Shown here piece by piece: positions 17,229 through 25,846 of a stretch of DNA of 38,752 nucleotides. The number at the start of each line of letters is the position of its first letter. Position 1 is the stretch's first letter. Position numbers and translations under genes: made by a program. Location of the stretch: assembly GCA_002007425.1 (NCBI GenBank), contig MUGK01000007.1, forward strand, positions 1-38,752, in the 5' to 3' direction. A model generated the notes under the pieces. It saw nothing but the letters and a program-made list of their open reading frames with translations. It searched no databases and was not told the origin of the DNA. The stretch is from Chromatiales bacterium USCg_Taylor (lineage in GTDB: Bacteria > Pseudomonadota > Gammaproteobacteria > JACCXJ01).

Positions 17229-19256
17229 GTGAACGGACCGAGAGACATCCTGGTCACCAGCGCCCTCCCCTACGCCAACGGCCCCATTCACCTCGGGCAC
17301 CTGGTCGAATACATCCAAACCGACATCTGGGCACGCTTCCAGCGGATGCGCGGCCACCGCTGCTACTACGTGTGCGCCGACGATACCCACGGCACGCCCA
17401 TCATGCTGCGCGCCGAGGTCGAGCAGGTCGCCCCCGAGCAACTCATCGCGCGCATGCAGGAGGAACACCTGCGCGATTTCACGGAGTTTCACATTGCCTT
17501 CGACAACTACTATTCGACCAACTCGCAAGAGAACCGTGCGTTGGCAGAGGGCATCTACCTAAAGCTAAAGGCCCGGGGGCTGATCGAATCGCGCACCATC
17601 GAGCAGCTCTACGACCCGGTCAAGAACATGTTCCTGCCGGATCGGTTTATCAAGGGTGAATGCCCGCGCTGTCATGGCCAGGACCAGTACGGAGACGCCT
17701 GCGAGATCTGCGGCGGCACCTATCAACCGACCGAGCTTATCAATCCTTATTCCGCGCTCTCAGGCGCGGCTCCGATCCGCAAGCAATCGGATCACTATTT
17801 CTTTCGCTTGAGAGAGTGCGAGGACTTTCTCAGGGAATGGACGCGCGCCGGTCACTTGCAGCCCGAAGCCGCCAACAAACTCAATGAGTGGTTCACCGCC
17901 GGTCTTAAAAATTGGGATATTTCGCGCGATGCCCCGTACTTCGGTTTTGAGATCCCGGAGGCGCCGGGGAAATATTTCTATGTCTGGCTGGATGCACCGA
18001 TTGGTTACATGGCGAGTTTCAAGAATCTCTGCGAGCACGCCGAGCTCAACTTCGATGCGTACTGGGGAGCGGCGTCGAAGGCCGAGCTCTATCACTTCAT
18101 CGGGAAAGACATCCTGTATTTCCATGCCTTGTTCTGGCCCGCGCTGCTGCATTCTTCAGGCTATCGCACGCCCTCCCGGATCTTCGCGCACGGCTTCCTC
18201 ACCGTGAACGGGGAAAAGATGTCGAAGTCGCGCGGGACCTTTATCACTGCCCGCTGCTACCTCGATCACATCAATAACCCTGAGTATCTACGCTACTACT
18301 ATGCGTTTAAGCTCAACGGTACGATGGAGGACATCGATCTCAATCTCGCGGACTTCGCCTCCCGCGTCAATGCGGATCTGATTGGAAAATACATCAATAT
18401 CGCGAGCCGGGCGGCCGGATTTATCACCCGGCGCTTCGACGGCGAGTTGGCCGCTCCGGTTCACTGTCCCGAGGACGCCCGCGCGCTGATTCAGAACTCC
18501 TTGGACGTGGCCGGCCCGATTGCCGAAAATTACGAAGGCCGTAATTACGGGGCGGTCCTGCGCGAAGTCATGCGAGTTGCGGACACCGTCAACCAATACT
18601 TCGACCGGCACCAACCTTGGCTACTAGAAAAAGATCCGGTTCGTAAGGAAGAATTGCAACTGGTCTGCTCGAAGAGCTTGCATGCGTTTTATGTCCTTTC
18701 GGTCTACCTCGCGCCCATCCTCCCCAATCTCACGGAACGCGTCGCGCGGGATCTTTTTGGACTCGACCAGGGTTTTAACTGGCGTGATCTCGACACCCTG
18801 CCAGCACGTATTCGCCCTTACCGGCACTTGATCACGCGCATCGACCCTAAAACCATCGAGGCCCTAGTCGCCGCGAATCGTGAGAGCTTGAAACCAAGCA
18901 CGATTGCTCCTGCAGCCTCGCGTGCTACCGAAACAATTACCGTCGAAGACTTCGGCAAGATAGATTTACGCATCGCCCGCATCGTCAGCGCCGAGCTCGT
19001 CGAGGGCGCCGATAAGCTCGTTAAACTCACTGTCGATCTCGGCGGCGCGCAACGCACCATATTCGCCGGTATCAAATCGGCCTACGCCCCCGAGCAATTG
19101 GTCGGCCGGCTCACGGTCGTCGTCGCCAATCTCGCCTCCCGCAAGATGCGTTTCGGGGTTTCCGAGGGCATGGTGCTCGCGGCCGGCGCGGGCGGAAAAG
19201 ACATTTTTCTCCTCAATCCCGACGAGGGGGCCCAACCGGGCATGCGGGTGAAATAG
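17229..19256 (+). CDS. metG: Methionyl-tRNA synthetase
   Basis: Encodes the 675-aa class I synthetase that charges initiator and elongator tRNA-Met. The HIGH-type signature HLGH is at 21-24. Four zinc-binding cysteines lie at about 145, 148, 158 and 161 (CPRC and CEIC), and KMSKS is at 330-334. The alpha-helical anticodon domain follows. From about residue 570 a C-terminal tRNA-binding/dimerisation OB fold ([19 protein letters not shown]) is fused, as in the E. coli enzyme. GTG start with GAAGGAG about ten bases upstream. No damage seen. Confidence 0.97.
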   Translation: MNGPRDILVTSALPYANGPIHLGHLVEYIQTDIWARFQRMRGHRCYYVCADDTHGTPIMLRAEVEQVAPEQLIARMQEEHLRDFTEFHIAFDNYYSTNSQENRALAEGIYLKLKARGLIESRTIEQLYDPVKNMFLPDRFIKGECPRCHGQDQYGDACEICGGTYQPTELINPYSALSGAAPIRKQSDHYFFRLRECEDFLREWTRAGHLQPEAANKLNEWFTAGLKNWDISRDAPYFGFEIPEAPGKYFYVWLDAPIGYMASFKNLCEHAELNFDAYWGAASKAELYHFIGKDILYFHALFWPALLHSSGYRTPSRIFAHGFLTVNGEKMSKSRGTFITARCYLDHINNPEYLRYYYAFKLNGTMEDIDLNLADFASRVNADLIGKYINIASRAAGFITRRFDGELAAPVHCPEDARALIQNSLDVAGPIAENYEGRNYGAVLREVMRVADTVNQYFDRHQPWLLEKDPVRKEELQLVCSKSLHAFYVLSVYLAPILPNLTERVARDLFGLDQGFNWRDLDTLPARIRPYRHLITRIDPKTIEALVAANRESLKPSTIAPAASRATETITVEDFGKIDLRIARIVSAELVEGADKLVKLTVDLGGAQRTIFAGIKSAYAPEQLVGRLTVVVANLASRKMRFGVSEGMVLAAGAGGKDIFLLNPDEGAQPGMRVK

Positions 19257-19450
19257 CCCGCCGGTAAACACCGGTGACACCTCGGCGGCTCACGGTGATG
19301 CGCCATCGGCGGCAGCCGGGTCATTGCCTATTCCAAAGGCGTTGCTTGGCACGCGACTGTCCCATCGGCAGTACTCTTTATTTTCTTCCTGTTGACCGAG
19401 GGATCAGGCGGTACTACGATGCTAATACCTTGTTTACTGGGGCACCAGGG

Positions 19451-19741
19451 ATGTCCATCACCAGCCTCAAGCTGCCTGACGAGTTAAAGGAACGCATAGC
19501 TGCCCTCGTGGAGGAAAGCGGCCAGTCCGCGCATGCGTTTATGGTAGAAGCCATCGCAAGAGAGACTGAACGCGCGGAGTTGCGTCGCCAATTCCTTGAG
19601 GATGCTCGCAAGGCTGAGGGCGACGTGCTACGTGCCGGCAAAGTGTATGATGCGGAGGAGGTTCTTGACTACCTTGACGCTAAAGCAAAGGACGGAGACG
19701 CCAAGCGCCCGCGTGCCAAGACATGGCAGCGGTCCAGCTGA
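19451..19741 (+). CDS. Ribbon-helix-helix (CopG-type) antitoxin
   Basis: Encodes a 96-aa protein whose first 45 residues form a ribbon-helix-helix DNA-binding unit (MSITSLKLPDELKERIAALV, then a Ser-rich turn and HAFMVEAIARETERAEL). The charged C-terminal helix would wrap the toxin. It overlaps the following RelE/ParE gene by 19 bases, the classic type II toxin-antitoxin order, and would be expected to autorepress the operon. The frame extends upstream to 19274, but ATG 19451 gives the conserved antitoxin N terminus. The ribosome binding site is weak. Confidence 0.8.
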   Translation: MSITSLKLPDELKERIAALVEESGQSAHAFMVEAIARETERAELRRQFLEDARKAEGDVLRAGKVYDAEEVLDYLDAKAKDGDAKRPRAKTWQRSS

Positions 19742-20019
19742 GTCCGCGCGCAGTAACGGATCTCGAGCGAATATTTGAATTCATTGCCGAACGCGACCCA
19801 ACCGCGGCCTTCGCGACGATTAAAGACGTGCGCGAAGCAGTCCAGCTCCTGGCACGGCACCCCCTGATCGGCCGCCTCGTTGACACTCACTGCCGTGAGC
19901 TGGTCATCTCGAAGGGGCGTACCGGTTACGTTGCATTATATCGTTGGTTCGAGGCGACTGAGACAGCGTTAGTTCTTCGGATCCGAAATCAACGTGAAGC
20001 CGGATACCAAGGACATTAA
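19723..20019 (+). CDS. RelE/ParE-family toxin
   Basis: Encodes a 98-aa toxin-like protein. Family features are the N-terminal VQLSPRAVTDLERIFEFIAE, the middle PLIGRLVD and the closing strands TGYVALYRW and VLRIRNQREAGY. The spacing and length fit ParE/RelE plasmid-stabilisation toxins. Whether it inhibits gyrase (ParE) or cleaves mRNA (RelE) cannot be told from sequence. It overlaps its antitoxin gene by 19 bases and looks intact, unlike the vapC toxin 4 kb away. Confidence 0.8.
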   Translation: MAAVQLSPRAVTDLERIFEFIAERDPTAAFATIKDVREAVQLLARHPLIGRLVDTHCRELVISKGRTGYVALYRWFEATETALVLRIRNQREAGYQGH

Positions 20020-20077
20020 ATACTCACGTCTTGAATGTTGAACACACCAAAATAAACTCACACGCCCACTCGAGCTA

Positions 20078-21286
20078 CTACCAGAGCCCGGGGATTTTGC
20101 GGCCGTCGGTCCAGGTGTACCGGCACTTGCCGTTGTCCACGTTACTCGTGCCGACGTCGCGGCAGCAAGGTGTGATCGCTGTGCAGGTGAGACCACGGTA
20201 GAGGTACCGCGAGATCTTATTTTGAGCCGAGGAGGAGGGATGGAAGCAGTCGCAGTTTTGGATGTCGCTCGAGCTGAACTTGTAGTTGCTGATGGCTTCG
20301 CTGTACTGAACCTGGACCCCGTTGGCCTTGGTCACGTTGCCGGTGCCGAAGGGGGCATTGGCCGGGACGTTTGCGCCTGCCGCCACCGCGGCGTACTCGT
20401 TGGTGACCCGGATGAGGATGTTCTTGTAGGCCCGCCAGGTGCGGTGGGCATGGGCTACCCGGGCATCGGAGCAGTCGTCGGAGGTGACCGACTCGCAGAT
20501 GCCCGGGCCCTCGAACACATCGGCGACGTCGGTCTGCGCGGTATCCCAGACGTCCTGGCAGCTGCAGTCGAAGAAAACACCACAGTCCACGTTCTTTCCC
20601 GGGTGATTGCACAGCTGAGAGACCCGCACCAGAATGGCGACCCCGATCCGGCTGTCCGGGATCTGCACCAGCTCGTCGAGGGCGCGACGAAACTGCTTCT
20701 CGAAGGCGAAATTCTTGGTGCGGCAGTAGTTATTCGGGTCCTTGGTGGAGCTGGGGGTGCAGGTCGAGAACCTATCACGGTGCCCCTGGCAGATGTCGTT
20801 GTGGCCCAGGAGGAACGCGATGTACCGAGGAGCCGCCCTGGTGACGATCCAGTTCCGGGCCGCGACCGCCTGTTTGTAGGCATCGTCGCGCATGTTCGCG
20901 CCGCTCACCGCGGCGTTATAGGCGGAGAGGTTCTTGTTGTTGGCGCATTCCAGCCGTTCCTTATGGCTGTACACGGGATCGGCCGTGCATAAGGTGCCGT
21001 TGTTGTCGTTGGTCGCCCAGCTATACTTGGTCTGGTCGGCGAAGGCGCAGCTGCCCTCGAAGAACTCCCCGCCGCCGGCGTTGTACGCCCGGGCCATGCT
21101 GTCGCCGATCACCGCCATCGAGGACACGGTCCTCGAGGTGAAGCTCGCGGCATCGATCGATCCCAGAGCGCCTTCATCGGGCTCGCCGAGCGCCGCTTCT
21201 CCGTACCCGATCGCGATGCCGAGCCACAGCACCGAGAACGCGCGGCCGACCGAACCTTGCTTGATCGTTGTCACTTTCTCCCCCAC
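20078..21286 (-). CDS. Secreted cysteine-rich SGNH/GDSL hydrolase
   Basis: Encodes a protein of about 402 aa with an N-terminal signal-like segment (FSVLWLGIAIGYGEAALG). SGNH blocks are visible: GDS at 61-63 (nucleophile Ser63), Gly129 in AAVSGANM, GHND at 161-164, and DCFH at 346-349, giving the catalytic Asp and His. This marks a serine esterase or lipase of the GDSL class. It holds about 18 cysteines, some paired (CSC, CDC, CC), so the exported form should be disulfide-stabilised. The substrate is unknown. GTG 21286 is used; GTG 21274 behind GGGGGAG is an alternative start. It could be an export client of the type II machinery, but nothing in the sequence shows this. Confidence 0.75.
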   Translation of the reverse strand: MGEKVTTIKQGSVGRAFSVLWLGIAIGYGEAALGEPDEGALGSIDAASFTSRTVSSMAVIGDSMARAYNAGGGEFFEGSCAFADQTKYSWATNDNNGTLCTADPVYSHKERLECANNKNLSAYNAAVSGANMRDDAYKQAVAARNWIVTRAAPRYIAFLLGHNDICQGHRDRFSTCTPSSTKDPNNYCRTKNFAFEKQFRRALDELVQIPDSRIGVAILVRVSQLCNHPGKNVDCGVFFDCSCQDVWDTAQTDVADVFEGPGICESVTSDDCSDARVAHAHRTWRAYKNILIRVTNEYAAVAAGANVPANAPFGTGNVTKANGVQVQYSEAISNYKFSSSDIQNCDCFHPSSSAQNKISRYLYRGLTCTAITPCCRDVGTSNVDNGKCRYTWTDGRKIPGLW

Positions 21287-21289
21287 TCT

Positions 21290-21502
21290 TCAAAGCGCCT
21301 TCGGCGGCAGGTCGTCGCCGCGTCTTGTTTTGTGACACGGCATGCAGACGATGTGGCGCATCATAAACTCTTGCTGCAACTCCCTACGCGAGTTCCGGCC
21401 ACTCGTTGACATAGAAACGTAAGCGATCTTACTTTGTGAGCGGCTACAAGAAAAGGTGACAGATTTATTTTCCGCTCGTTTGTCTGGCCGCCCTGCTGAC
21501 AT
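21290..21502 (-). other. Short ORF ending in a CxxCH haem-type motif
   Basis: A 70-codon frame on the minus strand ends three bases before the GDSL hydrolase start. Its last 25 residues contain MMRHIVCMPCHKTRRGDDLP, with CMPCH matching a c-type haem attachment site. The upstream half overlaps the palindromic element at 21451-21533 and shows no signal peptide. It may be the tail of a decayed cytochrome or a chance motif. Confidence 0.2.
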
Positions 21503-21533
21503 AAGGGGAGAAAAATAGATTTGTCACTTTTTT
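21451..21533. repeat. Inverted-repeat element (REP/MITE-like)
   Basis: The left arm at 21451-21473 (AAAAGGTGACAGATTTATTT...) and the right arm at 21508-21533 (...ATAGATTTGTCACTTTTTT) are imperfect inverted repeats of about 23 bases, separated by about 35 bases. No transposase lies inside or beside them. The end sequence resembles the GTGACAGATTTATTTT-type ends I associate from memory with REP-associated (RAYT) palindromes. That assignment is an inference. Confidence 0.6.
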
Positions 21534-21577
21534 CAGGCTGGGCGCCACATGGCACACGCAGCGAACGGCTCGCCCAT

Positions 21578-21922
21578 TCACCCCACGCTCACTGGCACGA
21601 GGGTCATAGTGTCGTTACCGAAGATATCGATCACCTTGACGGCCACGGTGTAGCGGCCCGCCTGGGTGTAGGTACGTGGCGCTGAGAGGAGTTCCAGCGT
21701 GCGGTTCTTGCGGGTGCGGAAGCTCTACCATTCGTTTTCGAAGATGTAGCTGCCGGTCCAGCGTTCTTCAAATTCTCCCTCACCATCAATCCCTCTCCCG
21801 GTGGGAGGGAGAAGGGTTGGAGATGAGGGGTTGTTCTCCACATCCACAACGGCACTTTCCATCCCGGCATTCTTCGCCACCTTGATGATCTCCCTGCGGC
21901 TCATATAGTCGAAGTCCACGGC
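21578..21922 (-). pseudogene. 3' remainder of mod, cut off by nonsense codons
   Basis: This stretch continues the mod frame without a shift. After the TGA at 21923-21925 it reads AVDFDYMSRREIIKVAKNAG, then a repeat-derived segment, then EERWTGSYIFENEW. A second stop (TAG, 21725-21727) follows. The frame then continues SFRTRKNRTLELL ... AGRYTVAVKVIDIFGNDT to a final TGA at 21578-21580. These segments are the normal C terminus of this methyltransferase family, so the stops look like TGG to TGA and CAG to TAG mutations. The span 21578-24010 is exactly 811 codons. Confidence 0.75.
21775..21830. repeat. Palindromic repeat inserted in the mod 3' end
   Basis: CCCTCTCCC (21791-21799) faces GGGAGGGAGAAGGG across a short loop, with outer arms CTCACC and GGTTGGAGATGAG. 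It lies inside the mod reading frame and encodes the low-complexity PSSPTLLPPTGRGIDGEGE, which interrupts the family sequence without shifting the frame. It is similar to the hairpin at 13548-13575. Confidence 0.6.
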
Positions 21923-24010
21923 TCAGTAATCCACCCAGTCGGTCCAGTGTTTCGTGAGCATCTCGCGGTTGACGACGCCGTCCTTGTCCTTGCTTATCTT
22001 GAAGAGTTGGCCCTGTTCGCAGACGACCTGGGACTTGCCGTTCTTGAGACTTGCGGCGGCGGCGTCAAGCGCGCCTTGGGTGTAGTAGACGGAGAAGTCG
22101 GTCAGCTCGATTTGGAGCGCGAGCTTATCTTTCTTGTCGTAGCGCGGCGTGGCTTCGACGAAGCTCACGTCGTGGAACACCACCTGGCCCTTGTCCACGG
22201 CGCGTTTGTCGAAAACCTCGGCCGGGATATATTTGGGAGCGAGGTCGATGCCCTTTTGCCTGGCCTCGTCCAGCACCGCGGGGAAGAGGCCCATCTCGAA
22301 CTCAAAGGCCAGCACGTCCACGCGCGAGGCGCCGCGCTTGCGGCATTCGGTGATGACCTCTTCCACGAACAACCGGCCCACGGGCAGGTTGATCGGGCCG
22401 ACCACCACCAGCCGCCCCGCGTTCTTGCCGTGGAAGACGCTCGCGTCTTCGAGCGGCTGGGTGCGGTAGGCGCGCAGGATGAGATCGCGGAACTCGCGTT
22501 CCTTTTGCGTCAGGATGCGCCGCTGTCTTTTTTCCCTTGTCATTCCGGCCGACGAGCCGGAATCCACTTCTGATAATTCTGGATTCCCGCTTTCGCGGGA
22601 ATGACGGTCGAGGGAAAAATTGACACCGAGATACGCCTGGCGCTCGTAACGGCCGAGGTTCAGTACCTCGAAGGCGCGGAACGGTTTGCCCGATTCCTTG
22701 AGATCGCGCTGCACCTGAATGAGCCGCTTGCGCGTGGTGTGGATGGCGAACTTGCCGAGGTCGGTGCAGATCCACTTGCGGCCAAGCTTTTCCGCCACCG
22801 CCGCCGTAGTGCCGGAACCGCAGAAGAAGTCGGCGACCAGATCGCCGTCGTTACTGCTGGCTTTGAGGATCCGTTCGAGCAGGGCTTCGGGTTTTTGGGT
22901 GGGATACTTTGTATCTTGCAGCGATTGCGAATTTACAGCCGGGATGTCTGCCCAAAGGGACTGCAAGGGGACACCTGGCATCTCGTCGAGGTAGTAGATT
23001 CTGCGCGGGACTTCGTTACTGGTATATTCGATGCGTCCAGCGGCTTGGGGCGCCTTCATCTTTTCTTCAGTGAGTGTCCAAATTCTGCCCTTTGGCGGGG
23101 CCTTGCCTTTCCAAAGATAATTTGCCGGACGACCATGCGCCGGTGCGTCGAGTGTGACGAGTTGGTAAAACCGCCCAGATACATCCGCCTTAAAGTGGCT
23201 CTTGATGTATGACCCTTCGTATGGAGCATAAGGCTGGTTCCAGACATGGCGATCTGGAGATTTGGTGTAGAACACGAGGGAGTCACAAGTGTTGCCATTT
23301 TTCCCTGGACCGTTGTGGGCATAGGTTCGCCGCCAGGTGATGTCATTTTGGAGGCAGTTCCCGCCAAAAACCTCATTCAGCACGAGTCGCAGGAATGCAT
23401 TCACCCGCCAATCGCAATGCACATAAATACTCCCCTCCTCAGCCAGCAAATCCCGCATCAGGATCAACCGCTCGTAGATCATCGAGATGAACGAATCCGC
23501 CCCGCGCCCCCAGGTGTCCCGGTAGGCGATCTGTTCGAGCAGGTTCGGTTCCTTGTGGAAGGTCTCACCGCCAATCTCGATGTCCATGGAGAAGTCGGCG
23601 CCGACATCGAAGGGCGGGTCGATGTAGATGAGCTTCAAGCCGCCCGCCTCCTCGATCTGCCGGCGCAGTGCGCCGCTCTTGAGCGAGGACAGGATCAGCT
23701 TGTTGTCGCCCCAGATGAGCTTGTTGGTCCAGCCCTTGAGCTGACGGCCGCGGAAATCGAAGAGATCGAGCTGCGGCGATTCCGGCGCCTCCCGGCGCGG
23801 CTCGTCCACGTGCTCCAGCGACTGGAACGGCAAGACGGTGGTGCAGACCTCGCGGCTCTTGCCGTTCCACACCAGCTCCACCTCGCGCTTGTCCTCGAAC
23901 AGGACGAAGCGGTATTGCTCCGGCAGCGGCTTGCCCTGCTGGATGAGCTGAATCAGATCGCGCTTCTCGGCGTCCGTCAGGTCATAAACGGGTTTGCTCG
24001 CGCGGGACAT
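21923..24010 (-). CDS. Type III-like DNA methyltransferase Mod (C-terminally truncated)
   Basis: Encodes a beta-class site-specific DNA methyltransferase of about 695 aa as read. The catalytic DPPF motif is at 131-134 (YIDPPFDVGADF) and the S-adenosylmethionine motif FCGSGTT at about 396-402. The order DPPF before FxGxG is typical of type III Mod and of N6-adenine/N4-cytosine methylases. TRKRLIQVQRDL and RLFVEEVITECRKRGASRV follow. Residues about 468-492 (DRHSRESGNPELSEVDSGSS) come from an inserted palindromic repeat. Translation stops at a TGA where relatives have Trp, so about 115 codons are lost. ATG 24010 was preferred over TTG 24019. It is last in the group res-vapB-vapC-mod. Catalytic motifs are intact, so activity remains possible. 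Confidence 0.85.
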   Translation of the reverse strand: MSRASKPVYDLTDAEKRDLIQLIQQGKPLPEQYRFVLFEDKREVELVWNGKSREVCTTVLPFQSLEHVDEPRREAPESPQLDLFDFRGRQLKGWTNKLIWGDNKLILSSLKSGALRRQIEEAGGLKLIYIDPPFDVGADFSMDIEIGGETFHKEPNLLEQIAYRDTWGRGADSFISMIYERLILMRDLLAEEGSIYVHCDWRVNAFLRLVLNEVFGGNCLQNDITWRRTYAHNGPGKNGNTCDSLVFYTKSPDRHVWNQPYAPYEGSYIKSHFKADVSGRFYQLVTLDAPAHGRPANYLWKGKAPPKGRIWTLTEEKMKAPQAAGRIEYTSNEVPRRIYYLDEMPGVPLQSLWADIPAVNSQSLQDTKYPTQKPEALLERILKASSNDGDLVADFFCGSGTTAAVAEKLGRKWICTDLGKFAIHTTRKRLIQVQRDLKESGKPFRAFEVLNLGRYERQAYLGVNFSLDRHSRESGNPELSEVDSGSSAGMTREKRQRRILTQKEREFRDLILRAYRTQPLEDASVFHGKNAGRLVVVGPINLPVGRLFVEEVITECRKRGASRVDVLAFEFEMGLFPAVLDEARQKGIDLAPKYIPAEVFDKRAVDKGQVVFHDVSFVEATPRYDKKDKLALQIELTDFSVYYTQGALDAAAASLKNGKSQVVCEQGQLFKISKDKDGVVNREMLTKHWTDWVDY
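22539..22605. repeat. 67-bp double-hairpin palindromic repeat inside mod
   Basis: The ends GTCATTCC and GGAATGAC are inverted. Between them lie two hairpins: ATTCCGGC/GCCGGAAT (loop CGACGA) and ATTCCCGC/GCGGGAAT (loop TTTC). This is the GTCATTCCCGCGAAAGCGGGAAT type of dispersed repeat known from many proteobacteria. It is embedded in the mod coding region without breaking the frame. Confidence 0.85.
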
Positions 24011-24015
24011 GGCGC

Positions 24016-24467
24016 TCAAACAAGTATGTCCTCAAAGGACAATACAGCGATGCGCCGCCGTGCAGCGGTCTTGATCCGCTTATCCCCGGTGATGAAGGCG
24101 TGGCAACCCACAGAAAGCGCCGCAGCTAGATGAAGCGCATCGGCAAGCTTCAACCCGCGGTGCTTCGCCCGCAGTTCGGCGGACAGGTCCGCGACGGCGT
24201 CGTTCACTGAATTATGGCGATCGGCCCCGGCCGGGCGAGCATGGTCCGGTATATCTCTGCCAGACGGTCGTTACCGCTTCTCAAAGGCTGCACCAGGACC
24301 TCGGCGCGGACGATGGGCGAAACAAACGCCTGGACTTCACTGGAACTGACAGCCTGCAAGAGGGAACGGACAGCGGCGGGCTGTGTGGCGGCGTCAGTTT
24401 CTATGGCGTAGATGAGCGCATTGCTGTCGAGGTAAATTCGTTGTCCCCGTAGTTTCTCAATGCTCAT
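24016..24467 (-). pseudogene. vapC: VapC-type PIN-domain toxin, frameshifted
   Basis: Two overlapping frames together make one PIN-domain ribonuclease of about 150 aa. The 5' part (24467 to 24204) has the first acidic residue in RIYLDSNALIYAIE and the Glu in SPIVRAEVLV, then ends at a TGA after PIAIIQ. The 3' part (24207 to 24016) continues NDAVADLSAELRAKHRG. It holds the remaining acidic residues in LKLADALHLAAAL and FITGDKRI. The total span is 452 bases, one short of a multiple of three, so a single-base deletion near 24206-24212 explains the break. All four catalytic acids survive in the DNA. It overlaps vapB by 11 bases, and its stop lies six bases before the mod ATG. Confidence 0.8.
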
Positions 24468-24705
24468 CGCGGTCTTTTCGCAGTTCCCTGACGTAGGCGA
24501 CGACCTCGTCCATAGACTTGTAGTGCGGGTGCGCGCCGACGAACTGCGTCAGATCCGGCTCCGCCGGTTGCGGCTCCAGCCGCTCTTCGGCCAGCCCGCG
24601 CGCGATCAGGTCAGCTATTGTATCCTTGAGCTTGCGGTCGGTCTGTGCGGCGCGGATTTTTACTTCGCGCATCAGCCGGTCGGGCAGTTCCAGCGTAGTT
24701 TTCAC
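24457..24705 (-). CDS. vapB: VapB-type antitoxin
   Basis: Encodes an 82-aa antitoxin with an N-terminal ribbon-helix-helix-like DNA-binding segment (MKTTLELPDRLMREVKIRAA, then KLKDTIADLIARGLAEE) and an acidic, flexible C terminus that would bind the PIN toxin. It overlaps the start of vapC by 11 bases, as usual for vapBC. The pair sits between the restriction gene res and the methylase gene mod, which is unusual. The antitoxin frame is intact although its toxin is frameshifted. Confidence 0.8.
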   Translation of the reverse strand: MKTTLELPDRLMREVKIRAAQTDRKLKDTIADLIARGLAEERLEPQPAEPDLTQFVGAHPHYKSMDEVVAYVRELRKDRDEH

Positions 24706-24745
24706 GTCGGCATCTCCATAAATATGGGTTTATGGCTAGTTTAAC

Positions 24746-25846
24746 TCAGTGCTGATAGTCCCGGAAGGCGGCGGTAAAGCCGGCGAAGTCCTTGGTTGGC
24801 GTACGCTCAAAGCCCTGCTGGTCCACGTAGAGGAAACGGTACTCGGGCCCGCCCTCCACTTGGCTCGCGCTTGTCGCATCCACGCACCACTGCTTGAGCC
24901 GGGCCATTTTTTGCGGCAGGTCAATCTCCTCGCGGCCCTTGGTTTCGACGATCCAGACCGTGCCGTCGGCGGTCTTGGCGAGAAAGTCGGGAACGAAGCC
25001 GACGGCGAGGTAGTTCTTGGCGAAGGCGACGACATCCGGCGCCTCGTCGAGAAAGCGCGCGAAGCGGAGCTCGAAGCCGCCGGCATGTGGCTCACCGACG
25101 ATTTTGCTGAACAGCGATTTCTTGGGCGCGAGGTAGGGCCGGTTCTCGGTGCGGAAGGGACGGGTGTCGCGCAGGCGGACGCGATCTTCGATACGGGAGG
25201 TGCCGGTATCCTGAACCGTGAGCGCATTGATGGCTTGCTTGAACGAGTCGAACAGGAGCTTCCCGGCCTCGGGCTCGGAGAGGTTGCGCAGCACCACCGG
25301 ATCTTCGAGGTTGACCGGCTTTGCTTCGAACAGATGCCCGGCCATGAACGCTCTGACCTTCGGATAGAGCACGTCGTAGCCGCCCACGAGGCGCAGTTCC
25401 TTCAACAGTTGGCGGGCGAAGAAAGCAACCACGGAGCGGTAGTCCGCGGGGCCGGCACTATCGAGCCGGATGGTGTGATGCACTTCGGCATCGAGCATGG
25501 TCTTGAAGACGATCTCGCGCGTCTCTTCCGGCGTGAAGGGTCTAAGCGGAAGCTTCGGATTGCCGAAGCTTGCCGGATCCAGCGCTTCGAGGTTCTTGTA
25601 CTCGCGGTTGAAGCGGCGCGAGAGTTTCGGGATTTCAATGTCAGCACATCGAGGTTCTTGTGGCGTTCTGGGTGTCCACCTCGACAATGAGCGAATCCTT
25701 GCGGCCGGCGCCCGGCCCCATCGGCACCCGTTCGAAGGTGACTCCCTCGCTTTGAATGCTTTCGACGAACTCCATGAAGGCGGGCGTGCCCATGACCGCG
25801 ACGGTCTCCGGGATTTCAGATCCGAAGTACATCCGCCGTAGACCAC
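24746..25846 (-). pseudogene. res fragment: C-terminal nuclease part
   Basis: This open frame holds the last third of Res. Genuine family sequence begins at about 25637 (ADIEIPKLSRRFNREYKNLE). It includes KELRLVGGYDVLYPKVRAFM and AINALTVQDTGTSRI. It ends with a PD-(D/E)xK nuclease core, VGFVPDFLAKTADGTVWIVE followed by TKGRE, which would cut DNA in the intact enzyme. The first about 70 residues upstream of 25637 in this frame are antisense-like junk overlapping the middle fragment. The nuclease residues are intact, but the part is out of frame with the rest. Confidence 0.75.

Noticed and set aside
20222-20992. Plus-strand 256-codon frame over the GDSL gene
   Set aside because: Low-complexity Val/Asp/Gly translation opposite a gene with full SGNH motifs.
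21923-21925. TGA in mod read as a recoded Trp codon
   Set aside because: TGA is used as a normal stop in many genes here (gspF-type neighbours, gspI, gspD), and the same frame has a TAG further on, so ordinary decay is simpler.
23246-24133. Plus-strand 295-codon frame over mod
   Set aside because: Antisense shadow of the methyltransferase in GC-rich DNA; no motif or start signal.
24749-25690. Plus-strand 313-codon frame over res
   Set aside because: Antisense shadow of the nuclease part of res.
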